From: Athripsodes cinereus
Lineage: Eukaryota > Arthropoda > Insecta > Trichoptera > Leptoceridae
NCBI GenBank assembly: GCA_947579605.1
Contig: OX388312.1
Location: 1,116,001-1,180,000, forward strand
Reading direction: 5' to 3'
Length of the DNA stretch: 64,000 nt
Part shown: piece after piece, positions 47,808-57,727 of the stretch
Numbering within the stretch: the stretch's first letter is position 1
How the letters are laid out: each line of letters begins with the position of its first letter
The notes under the pieces: model-generated
Databases searched by the model: none
What the model was told of the DNA's origin: nothing
Seen by the model: the letters and a program-made list of their open reading frames with translations, nothing else
Translations under genes and position numbers: made by a program

Positions 47808-48237
47808 GGGTAAGTCCAAGTCAGGCGGTCCAGCACTGGTTGCTTGACCATCTCAGAAAAAATTGATATTTTGTATGCTATCACCCCAATATGTTGGTAG
47901 TTCAAAATGATAATTATTTTAATTTTATTGGTTTTAGTTTTTGTGTGGCGGCCATATTTGTTTTACTAGGCGGAGACATTTTCGCAGTTTAAAGGGTTTG
48001 CGAAAACTTAAATATCTCAGGTCCTATTTATTTTATCAACATGAAACTAATGGCAGTTTATTTATAAAAATATATGCTTTAAGGTTGTTTACAAACATTT
48101 TCACCTAAATATAATTTTAAGGGATGAAATTTCAGTCTACATTCTTAACTCTCTTTTGTAAAAACTCCCATTTTCACGGAAAGATTTTGGACGAAGGGAA
48201 AGAGTCCACACATCAAAACTTTTTTTGACAAACAACT

Positions 48238-48437
48238 NNNNNNNNNNNNNNNNNNNNNNNNNNNNNNNNNNNNNNNNNNNNNNNNNNNNNNNNNNNNNNN
48301 NNNNNNNNNNNNNNNNNNNNNNNNNNNNNNNNNNNNNNNNNNNNNNNNNNNNNNNNNNNNNNNNNNNNNNNNNNNNNNNNNNNNNNNNNNNNNNNNNNNN
48401 NNNNNNNNNNNNNNNNNNNNNNNNNNNNNNNNNNNNN
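48238..48437. other. assembly gap of 200 N
   Basis: Exactly 200 N replace the junction between the left inverted arm and the mariner. The round size suggests a placeholder length. The lost part should contain the end of the left arm, the mariner 5' terminus and the first codons of the transposase. Reading frames that run through the N block are artefacts. Confidence 0.95.
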
Positions 48438-49388
48438 GCTCGTAGGATTAACAATGCGTATGGGGAAGCTACTGCAAAAGAAAATACGGTACGTTATTGG
48501 TTCCAACGTTTCCGTTCTGGAAATTTTGACCTACAGAACAAGCCTCGTGGACGGCCGGAGACACAAGTTGATAACGAAGAATTAAAAGCAATTGTGGAAG
48601 CAGATCCATCGCAAACCACGTCAGAGTTAGCGGCAGGCTTCGGTGTGAGTGATAAAACCATTTTGATTCACTTGAAACAAATTGGAAAAGTGAAAAAACT
48701 TGAAAAATGGGTACCGCATGAATTGAGCGACGCAAACAAAGAAACACGCGTCGAGTGTTGCGTTTCACTTCTCAACCGGCACAATAATGAAGGCATTTTG
48801 AATCGTATCGTTACTTGTGATGAAAAATGGATCTTGTACGACAACCGGAAACGTTCTTCACAATGGTTGAACCCAGGTGAACCAGCCAAATTCTGCCCGA
48901 AACGAAAGTTGACTCAGAAAAAGGTACTGGTAAGTGTCTGGTGGACTAGTGCCGGTGTCATCCATTACAGTCTCTTAAGATCTGGGCTAACAATCACGGC
49001 TGATGTGTATTGTCAACAATTGCAAACGATGATGGAAAAGCTAGCCATTAAACAACCCAGACTGGTCAATCGATCTAGCCCACTGCTGCTGCAGGACAAA
49101 GCTCGACCACATACGGCACGTTTGACGACCGCAAAACTACATGAGCTGCGACTGGAATGTCTTCGACACCCACCATACTCCCCGGACCTTGCTCCAACTG
49201 ATTACCATTTTTTTCGGAATTTGGACAACTTCATGCAAGGAAAAAAATTCAATTCTCACGAGGCTGTCCAAACGGCCTTCAAAGATTTTATTGATTCTCG
49301 CTCACACACTTTTTTTAGTAAAGGAATCAATGAACTACCTTCGAGATGGCAAAAGTGCATAGATAGCCATGGTACATACTTTGACTAA
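48438..49388 (+). CDS. mariner transposase, 5' end missing
   Basis: The 316 visible residues are open to the stop. Counting from the gap edge: GRP linker at 38-40, a helix-turn-helix-like region at about 60-85, WVPHEL at 91-96, first catalytic Asp in TCDEKW at 128, second in QDKARPH at 220, and YSPDLAPTD with the third at 255. Thirty-four residues separate the last two, the DD34D signature of mariners. The end, RWQKCIDSHGTYFD, is typical. About 30 residues at the N-terminus must lie in the gap, as the family is roughly 345 residues. The usual Asn after the second Asp is Lys here, which may affect activity. It cuts and pastes its own DNA at TA sites. Confidence 0.92.
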   Translation, partial: ARRINNAYGEATAKENTVRYWFQRFRSGNFDLQNKPRGRPETQVDNEELKAIVEADPSQTTSELAAGFGVSDKTILIHLKQIGKVKKLEKWVPHELSDANKETRVECCVSLLNRHNNEGILNRIVTCDEKWILYDNRKRSSQWLNPGEPAKFCPKRKLTQKKVLVSVWWTSAGVIHYSLLRSGLTITADVYCQQLQTMMEKLAIKQPRLVNRSSPLLLQDKARPHTARLTTAKLHELRLECLRHPPYSPDLAPTDYHFFRNLDNFMQGKKFNSHEAVQTAFKDFIDSRSHTFFSKGINELPSRWQKCIDSHGTYFD

Positions 49389-49439
49389 ATAAAAAAATAG
49401 TTTCATAAAAAAAAATCGTTTTCATTTCTGCCATATGAA

Positions 49440-49466
49440 ACGCCAATTTCATATGTAAGGACCTAA
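49440..49466. repeat. mariner 3' terminal inverted repeat
   Basis: The sequence ends TTTCATATGTAAGGACCTAA and is followed by TA (49467-49468), the expected target dinucleotide. Its partner would be in the gap. Confidence 0.75.
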
Positions 49467-50385
49467 TATATTCACCCACTGAAGTGTGCATTATTTTGAT
49501 TCAGACTGCCAGTTCTCCCAGAGTTTTAGCCCCTCCCACACACACACAATCGAGATATTTAATTATATAACATGGTATTATACTAAGAATTCTATTTTGT
49601 AAATATTATTTATTATACATTGATTAAATATTAGTATACAATTTTATATTCTATATAGTTATGCCGATGCGGTATGCCCGTTGAGGTACTAATTTTTGGA
49701 CATTTTGTGATTGCCATATCTCTGTTCGTAGTAAAATCTCAAACTCCAAATTTTTGCCTCATAATACTATGGTACAGGTCTATTATGGGGTGATATTTCA
49801 AATTTTTATCTGGTCCCCCACCAGAGATATTGAGCTCGGAAAATGGAAAATTTTGAGAATTTCCAATTTTTGAAATTTTTTTCTGAAAAGAGGGGTCAAG
49901 TCCCAGACTTGAAATTTTGTTTATCAAACACAACTAGTACCTAGTTGTTTGTCAAAAAAAGTTTTGATGTGTGGACTCTTTCCCTTCGTCCAAAATCTTT
50001 CCGTGAAAATGGGAGTTTTTACAAAAGAGAGTTAAGAATGTAGACTGAAATTTCATCCCTTAAAATTATATTTAGGTGAAAATGTTTGTAAACAACCTTA
50101 AAGCATATATTTTTATAAATAAACTGCCATTAGTTTCATGTTGATAAAATAAATAGGACCTGAGATATTTAAGTTTTCGCAAACCCTTTAAACTGCGAAA
50201 ATGTCTCCGCCTAGTAAAACAAATATGGCCGCCACACAAAAACTAAAACCAATAAAATTAAAATAATTATCATTTTGAACTACCAACATATTGGGGTGAT
50301 AGCATACAAAATATCAATTTTTTCTGAGATGGTCAAGCAACCATTTTATTTATTTCTGGACCGCCTGACTTGGACTTACCCTAGA

Positions 50386-51029
50386 GCAAGTGAATGAGTA
50401 TGTCTATTTGGGAAGTCTGTTTGCGAGGGATGGAAGATTTGATAAGGACATTGAAAGAAGAAAAGTCGCCGGTGCTAGAGTGAATGGTGCACTTCGACCC
50501 ATTGTTAGCAATAGCAGTGTGTCGAACATGGCAAAAATGCTAGTGCACAATACCATTCTGGTACCGACACTTATGTATGCAAGCGAAACTTGGACGTGGT
50601 TGAAAAAGGATGAAAGTGGAATAAATGCTGTGGAGATGCGTTCACTGAGAAGAATGGTTGGTAAAACGTTGCGAGATAGAGTGAAGAATGAGGATATCAG
50701 GAGAATGAGCGGATGTGTGAAGAGTGTTGTGGACAGAATGCGTGTAAACAAGTTGAGATGGTTTGGACATGTTGAGCGAATGCAAGATGAAAGGATGACG
50801 AAGAGGATGTATTTATCTGAAAGAAGGGGTGTGAGGAAGCGCGGACGTCCAAGAACCACGTGGCTTGATCACGTGGACCAAATTTTTAAGGACGGACGCG
50901 TGCTGAGTAAGAGAAATCGGCGTGCATGTATGAGAAACTGGATGAATGTAGAGGAAGCGAAAGAAGTATGTAAGGATAGATCTATATGGCGTTCCGTTCT
51001 CTCTGCCTACCCCTCCTGGGACATGGCGT
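50386..51029 (+). pseudogene. LINE family B reverse transcriptase, second part
   Basis: The frame reads NEYVYLGSLFARDG, then LMYASETWTWLKKDESGINA, then LRWFGHVERMQDERMTKR, GVRKRGRPRTTW and WRSVLSAYPSWDMA to a stop. It continues the protein of 46873-47807 without loss. RWFGHVERM and RGRPR-TW are C-terminal hallmarks shared with family A at 51086-52135. Confidence 0.85.
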
Positions 51030-51085
51030 GAGGGTATAGTATAGTATAGTATAGTAGTACATATTAAATTAATAAATAATACAAT

Positions 51086-52135
51086 CGGCTAATTCGCGCC
51101 ATTGCGTCCCTATATACAGGAAGTTCTGCGTGTGTTAGAGTGAACAATAACCTGTCGGAATGGTTCACATTGACAAAAGGAGTAAAACAAGGGTGCGTGA
51201 TGTCGCCATGGCTTTTTAACCTATACATTGATCATTGTATTCGTCCATTGAAAGAACTGAATGTAGGTGTTGATATGAATGGGATGAATGTAAGAGCGTT
51301 AATGTTTGCCGATGATTTGGTATTGATGGCTGAAAGTGAAAGTGATCTACAGCGAATGATGACGTGTGTGTATGAAAATTGTGCGATTAATGGATTGAGA
51401 ATGAATGCAAAAAAGACAAAAATCATGGTGTTTGAAAGAGGAAGTGAGAGAACAGTATGCCAGGTAATGATTGACAACGAAGTGTTAGAGCAAGTTGACG
51501 AATGTGTGTACTTAGGTAGTTTGTTCACGAGAGATGGGAAGTGTGAAAGCGATATTGAAAGGAGAAAAGTTGCTGGCAATAAGGTAAATGGTGCAATCCG
51601 ACCAATAATTGCAAATAGAAACATATCCACCACAGCTAAAAGGTTGGTGCACTCTGCTATCTTAGTGCCAACACTTATGTATGCAAGTGAGACGTGGACA
51701 TGGTTAAAAAAGGATGAAAGTGGCATAAATGCAGTGGAAATGAGATCGTTGAGAAGGATGTGTGGCAAGAGTCTGAGAGATCGTGTGCGTAACAGTGATA
51801 TACGAAAGGAATGTGGAATGAAAGTTGGTGTAATAACAAAGATGAATGTAAATAAGTTAAGATGGTTTGGGCACGTGGAAAGAATGAATGAGGACAGAAT
51901 GACTAAGAAGATATATTTGGCTGAGAGGAATGGTGCTCGGAGACGCGGACGTCCGAGGATTAAATGGCAAGATCATTTAAATCAAATCCTACAGGACGGT
52001 CACGTGTTGAGCACATTGAACAGGAGAGCATGCATGAGGAATTGTATGACAGTGACGGAAGCGAAAGATGTATGCAAGGATAGAAGGAAGTGGCGCTCGA
52101 TCCTTTCTGCCTACCCCGCGAGGGAAGCGGCGTGA
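51086..52135 (+). CDS. LINE family A reverse transcriptase, C-terminal part
   Basis: The frame is open from the junction; the first ATG (51140) gives 331 residues. Motifs: KGVKQGCVMSPWL at 13-25, FADD at 56-59, CVYLGSLFTRDG, ASETWTWLKKDESG, RWFGHVERM, RRRGRPRIKW and WRSILSAYP near the end. The first catalytic motif lies upstream of the truncation, so it cannot be active. It is the clean reference for the breaks in copy 1: it lacks the ACAT duplication and has the segment deleted there. Confidence 0.87.
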   Translation, partial: RLIRAIASLYTGSSACVRVNNNLSEWFTLTKGVKQGCVMSPWLFNLYIDHCIRPLKELNVGVDMNGMNVRALMFADDLVLMAESESDLQRMMTCVYENCAINGLRMNAKKTKIMVFERGSERTVCQVMIDNEVLEQVDECVYLGSLFTRDGKCESDIERRKVAGNKVNGAIRPIIANRNISTTAKRLVHSAILVPTLMYASETWTWLKKDESGINAVEMRSLRRMCGKSLRDRVRNSDIRKECGMKVGVITKMNVNKLRWFGHVERMNEDRMTKKIYLAERNGARRRGRPRIKWQDHLNQILQDGHVLSTLNRRACMRNCMTVTEAKDVCKDRRKWRSILSAYPAREAA

Positions 52136-52163
52136 TGGTATGTATGTATGTATGTATGTACAA
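51086..52163 (+). mobile_element. RTE-like LINE family A, copy 2, 5'-truncated
   Basis: Coding starts at the junction (51086), and the copy ends with (TATG)n after the stop at 52135. A possible 6-bp duplication TACAAT lies at 51080-51085 and 52159-52164. The preceding AATAAATAATACAAT also occurs upstream of family B at 46758-46772, because family B inserted immediately 5' of this copy. Confidence 0.8.
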
Positions 52164-52307
52164 TTTTTTTAACATAGCTTTAAGTATGTATATTAAGCGG
52201 AAATATTATTTACACGTGATAGATCATTAACCATATGATATATTTCACAAGTAATTCTATCCCGTGGAGCACCTTGTAAAGAATTGGTCTCCCACTCTTC
52301 TCCATAA

Positions 52308-52510
52308 GTTTTCGAGTGTACTGTAAAAGGCAGGTGTTCGAAAAAATAAGACATTTTACATCTTAAATTCAGCGATGAGGTTTGCCACCCATCCTGAATG
52401 TCTTGATTTTATATTGGCACGGAGAGGACAGTTTTCATGTTTCTTACATACAGCTGATCTGCTGGCTACCCCACTTGTGGGATATGCCGTGATGGTATAG
52501 TAGTAGTATA
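52308..52510 (+). mobile_element. SINE family S2, well-preserved copy
   Basis: Very close to the 26775-26977 copy over its full length. It ends GGGATATGCCGTGATGG then TATAGTAGTAG. It sits about 150 bp after a family A LINE. Confidence 0.8.
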
Positions 52511-54113
52511 TTTTATAGTATTCTATCTGAGGATACTCATCCTTTACAATAGCCTTATTGAATTGTGCCTATTAAGTAGTAAGTAAGCCTAGTAAGTATT
52601 ATATAATCTTAGATATATAGATAAGGAAGGAGATGATACCGGTTACACATGCTTCCGGTTGATTTGATGTAGGAGCTTTCTGATATCCTTTTTCTTCTAA
52701 CAACTCTTCATTGACAGTCGATTATTCGTGGACCTAAATCTTCTCACTGTGCGTTTGATCCTCAGACTTCAAATTTCAAATTAATTTATTTTATGTTTTA
52801 TCCGTTGATTTAGTATTTACTTGCCTTATTTTTTCCCTTGAGTTATACTTATAAAAAAATATTAAAAAATATACACATATTATTTTAAAGAAGTAATTTA
52901 TAGTACATACATTAGTTACCTGATGGTACGCCTTCGATATAATCTATTGCTATATTCATCTTTATCTTTACAGCCCATTATCGTCCAGTCCTAGATAATG
53001 GCTTCCTCTAACTTTGTGTATGAATATATTTTGTTTAGTTTAAATAAAATCACATGTATAAATAATGACTTGATAAGTTGAAACCAGGTCACTATTCAAT
53101 TAAATATTTAGTTAAACAATAACCAATTACGTTTTCTTCCATATATAAAAATAAAAATCACGTCGTTCATTACAAATCTTTTATTTTTTGAAGTTTACGA
53201 ATCGTGATATTTTTTTATATAGGTTGGTATTTAGATATTGCAATACTTCCTTATATACACAATCTTTCAATATGTAAAAACCATCAATGCTTATTAAAAC
53301 GTTATCGTATGTATTCTACTCATTTCCTTTCAACTTTTTACGATAATGCTTTCACTTTAACATAATTTTAGATGAAAAAATATATTATTTGCATGAATGA
53401 AAAAGAGTTGGTAAGAGGTAGATGTGTACATCGTTTTATATCTATCAATAATTTCCCATTTACATACCATCTTATATTGAAAATAAGGTTATGAAAATTA
53501 CATTCAACTTTATATTCAAGAATACACCTACGTGAATTTAACATAGGCAACGCGCTTAAAAAATATTATCCTTGTACAGCTGTACCCATAAAGAAAATGT
53601 ATTTTAAGAATAGTCTTACTAAACGTGACTAAAATTTAATTTATCCACCGACGGTTCTTGGTGGAAGTCCATTTTATTAATTTATTATTAATAGTACACA
53701 AATGCACTTACACACAAATGACTTCTAGAGATCCTGATCTGCCGAACATTGCTCTTCATTTTAATTTAACATTTTTTATTTTAACTATTGACAGTTAATT
53801 CTTATGTGAAATCGAAATCTAACTCTATTTAATTCTTCTTAAGAACATCCACTCGTTTGCAAGTGATTCAGGGTAATCTAACTCATCTTTTATTTTGCAC
53901 AAATTAACCTTGAAACACATCGTATAATTTTATAATAATTTTATAATAATATGGCTAATAACTTGTTTTATATACATAAATACATCATATCCTTTAATTA
54001 AAAACATCTAGAGGCGGCAACCTCTATTAAAATGCACATCTCTGAAAAGGGATTTTCTTAGGTTTCCCCATTATTGTTTTCCATCTGTCATATACCTGTT
54101 TTTACAGAAGCTT
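52511..54113. other. AT-rich DNA with one HH-A-associated block
   Basis: CCACCGACGGTTCTTGGTGG at 53646-53665 matches the outer block of the HH-A copies at 2.3 and 40.4 kb, without a hairpin beside it. Otherwise nothing is recognised. Confidence 0.45.
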
Positions 54114-54198
54114 CATTTTACTTTTGCCTGACGATGAGAGCGGAAGATCTCAAAAGCTCGCCAATTAATAAAGTTAACAGTAGAATAACTATTTACCA
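54114..54198 (+). repeat. HH-A arm, decayed
   Basis: TTACTTTTGCCTGACGATGA and GAGCGGAAGATCTC match the 2.2-kb right arm. GAAA has become CAAA and the stem III palindrome is lost. Confidence 0.75.
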
Positions 54199-57100
54199 TC
54201 AATAAATTATGGTGACTAAAACTAGCCATAAATAAATGACAAAACCTATTATAAAAGACAGCAAAAGTTTTGCTTAGAAGAGCGGATAAATATTAGTTTC
54301 TAGACTATTGAGATATTCAGATATGGGAGGAAGATATATACACGATATAATTTTAGCAAAACATAAAGATGAAACAATGCTAAATCTCTGTTTCTGAGTA
54401 AGTTGTCACTTAATCTAGTCTAACGGTTGAGATAATAGTAATTCTTTATTCATGAGTATGACTGAATGTACATATTATAAAGTAGGTACCTATTTTAAAT
54501 AAATGGAAGTCTCTATCATAAATTTTAATATTGAGTGAAGATTATGGTAAAACTATTCTGTGAAATAGTCGATATACAGCCTATAAAAATGTAGACTGAT
54601 TTTTACAACTAAAAATTCTGGAAAAAAATCTATAAATACACGTGCATATAGTCGTTATCGTTCAGTTAATTAGATAGTACGAGTTTTTTATTTTAAAATA
54701 AATACACCGATAAAGGTTAGAAATTCAAAGAAAAACAGAGCCAGATTTTTCCATTGAATTTCTTTGGATAAAAATAGGCCAGGCATATACCTAGGATGTG
54801 CAATATTTTAGTAGAAGTGGGAAAGATCCTCGTTAATATTTTTGTATTGACAAAAACATTGTCGGCTTACGTCGTTAATGTAGAATTAATAATAAAAAAA
54901 ATAATTAATTTAATTATTTTTTTATTCATTTACTTCATTGATATAATTTTTGTTTTATTTTATTTATTTAATTTACCTATTTCATTTATTTAATTTTTAT
55001 TACATTTATTTATTTTATTTTATTCATTTTTATATTTTATTTATTCATTTCATTTATTAAATTAATTTGTTGTATTTATTTTATTTATTTAATAAAATTT
55101 ATTTAATTTATTTATTTACCATTATCAACAACGTTAGCCTTTTGCATGTTCATGACAGAATTATGATTAATGAACAACCTGACAGACATAAATAATAGTT
55201 AACAAGCCGTAAGTACAAAATCTATAAAAGTGACCCTTCAGATGTAAAATACTAATAAAATGTAAATATTTATTAGTGCAACAATATAAAACATTAATGA
55301 AAATAATCTATTTATTTAAGTTATAAATAAATTAAATTGATTGCAATAATTATTTTATATGAAACGAAAAAAGCGTTAGAGTCTGTAAGAAAATATTCCA
55401 TTTTGAAAGAGAGAAGACAAGTTTGAAATTACTATGAAATGTTCATATAATGTATTGTAATGAAAATTCAAATTTCTTAAGCAGTTTGTTGTATCTTATG
55501 ATACTTATGGTGGATTTTAGTTCCGAAATTGTTAGCAACAGACGCCCTTATTATTTGTTACGCATTGTTTTTACCAAACAGTATTTTACACTCATTGAAA
55601 TTTGAATTGGAGATCAGTCAGGTATTTAATATAAATATGTATAACGAAAAGGAATGTTTTATATCGATAATTCACAATTTTCACTATTTTTAACTATTGA
55701 CCCTATTATTTATGAAGATAAGTGCCTATTTTTTTTTATAGAAACCTATGTTTTATCGCCTTCGGTCGCTGTTAATTATTTGCCAATATTTTGCATATTA
55801 TCGCAATCTGATGGATAAAAAAAAATTGAGTCCAAAAAAAGCACAATTTTTCTTTCCATTTGGCTTCCAACAGCTCGAAAGAAACATTTTCTAGAAACAC
55901 CATTCTTGTAACATTTTATCAAAAATCGTAGAAAGTATCGTAGAAAGATATGTCAATGGGCTTCAAATCTCTCTGCATGAATAATAATCTTTCTAACCTT
56001 TATTCATGAGAGTGGTTTTCTTAAAATTAATAAATATTAATGATTGAGTGTTTAAAGATATATTTAAAAAGTCGAGGATAAATCAAATACAATTATTATA
56101 AGTCGACGATATGAATCGCACAACAGTGCAAAATGGCTGAAGGAAATATACGTGGGCGAACATGGCCGTGGCTTTGCCTATAATATTTATAATAATATTA
56201 TTTAAATAAGCTCTAACGGAAAACAATTGCCGTTGCTTTTACTATACGTAGTTGAAATTTCTAATATTGTAGTAGTAGTACAATATTTAAGGGTGGATCA
56301 TGTTGTCGTGGTTTATTTTGTAAAAAAAGTTGGGATTTTTTGTGGTATTTGATTATTTCTTCAATGCTGAGAAAGTCTAAAACTAAAACTATCTTATAAA
56401 TTAAACGTAAAACTTGAGAAATGACAAGATAATCTCATCAGTAGCAGTGGCGCTATTTATAAGTGACATCTGACTCAAGATCAACAAAAAGTTCTAATTC
56501 TTCGGAAGTGACAGAAGGTTTCAGACTGGATGATCTGTTCTTTTTAGAATAATCGCAGAAGGAAGGTGGGTGCAGCATGTCCAAAAGAGATAAATAAATG
56601 GAAAACAAAGAAAAATATTTTTTAAAGATGAATCTAATGTGGCTGAAATATGAAAATAGGAAGAAGGTAGATATACATGTATAATAACAACATAATTTAT
56701 ACATAATGCTTTCTTCTTACTGAAAATCTACACTAACAAAAACTAAGAAACCTGTTATAAAATGTATTTTTTGAATACAATACTTTGAAAGTTGAGACGG
56801 ATTTTTTTTCTCATGGTTATTCAAATAAGACGAGACGTTACACGCGAAAAATAAATCCAGTTTTTTTTTATTATTATCAAAGAAGGCTTTATACATTGTA
56901 CAACTACAATGTTAAGTCATAATGATATAAGATAACAATGAAATAAAGAAATAATTGGAGCCATTAAATAAACATTAAATACAAATTAGATGTGACGGTG
57001 GTTTTATTTAAAATAAAAGCTCTCTTCTCACGTACCTATAATTTTCAGTCTTACATCTTTAACATTTAAATCGAGAATTTTTCCGAGCTTTTAATTGTCA

Positions 57101-57235
57101 CTCAAAATTTATTGCTAAAGAGAAAAGCGAAAGTATATAATTTGACACTGTTTTAAATTGCGTCTTACACGAAGAGCAAAAAACCTTAAAGAACAAAAAC
57201 ACATTTTAATATAAGTATTTATTTTTGTATTGAAA
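54199..57235. other. AT-rich DNA, nothing definite
   Basis: At 54955-55125 there is a long imperfect run of TTTAT, TTTA and ATTTAAT units. A T-rich LINE-tail-like start lies near 56860. No open frame here is convincing; the small hydrophobic frame at 54796-54993 is composition-driven. Confidence 0.45.
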
Positions 57236-57550
57236 AGGATGAATGTAAAAAAGAAACGATGGTTTGGGCATGTGGAAAGAATGAGTGAGGACAGAATGAC
57301 CAAGAAGATTATATTTGACTGAGAGGTATGGTGATTGGAGACGTGGACGTCCGAGGATCAAATGGCAAGATCATGTGAATCAAATCCTACAAGACGGTCA
57401 TGTAATGAGCACATTGAACAGGAGAGTATGAATGAGGAATTGTAAGACAGTGACGGAAGCGAAAGATGTATGTAATAATAGAAGGAAGTGGCGCTCAATC
57501 CTTTCTGTTTACCCCATGAAGGAAGCGGCGTGATAGTATGTATGTATATT
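57236..57550 (+). pseudogene. RTE-like LINE family A, 3' fragment
   Basis: GGATGAATGTAAAAAAGAAA, GGTTTGGGCATGTGGAAAG, GACGTGGACGTCCGAGGATC and GAAGCGGCGTGATAGTATG match the 3' part of family A. A frameshift after AAGATTATATTTG and a stop in CAGGAGAGTATGAATGAG-type sequence break it. Confidence 0.78.
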
Positions 57551-57727
57551 TTTATTATCGTTTTTCTTGGTGTAAGCAAACAGAATAAAACATCAAAACG
57601 CCTTGGTCAGTATTCATGTATAATATTATTATTTTTTTCACTCATGCATATTTATGTGGAGATGTGAAGACAGTAATGAAACACGTTGTGCAGGACTGTC
57701 AACTCAAAAAACTCTTGACGTCTAGCG

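Larger units (their letters stand above)
47808..50381. mobile_element. foldback element with about 430-bp inverted ends
   Basis: The left arm (47808 to the gap at 48238) and right arm (49943-50381) are nearly perfect inverted copies beginning GGGTAAGTCCAAGTCAGGCG. The main difference is a short insertion near the outer end of the right arm (AAATAAATAAAAT). TAGA flanks it at 47804-47807 and 50382-50385. The middle holds a mariner, an assembly gap, and about 470 bp of unrecognised sequence (49469-49942). No transposase that would fit these termini is visible, so it looks non-autonomous. Long arms plus a 4-bp duplication do not settle the superfamily. Confidence 0.85.
46817..51057 (+). mobile_element. 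RTE-like LINE family B copy, split by a foldback element
   Basis: It is bounded by a 13-bp direct repeat TACATATTAAATT (46804-46816 and 51058-51070). The two coding halves (46873-47807 and 50386-51029) are continuous once the 47808-50381 insert and its 4-bp duplication are set aside. It ends GGCGTGAGGG(TATAG)n. The 5' part is truncated upstream of the reverse transcriptase. It inserted right next to the older copy of family A at 51086. Confidence 0.87.

Noticed and set aside
48137..48506. Open frames running across the N block
   Set aside because: Their length comes from undefined bases; the flanks are inverted-repeat DNA.
54955..55125. Satellite centromere-type array
   Set aside because: TTTAT units are irregular in length and short overall; it reads as an AT-rich simple repeat.
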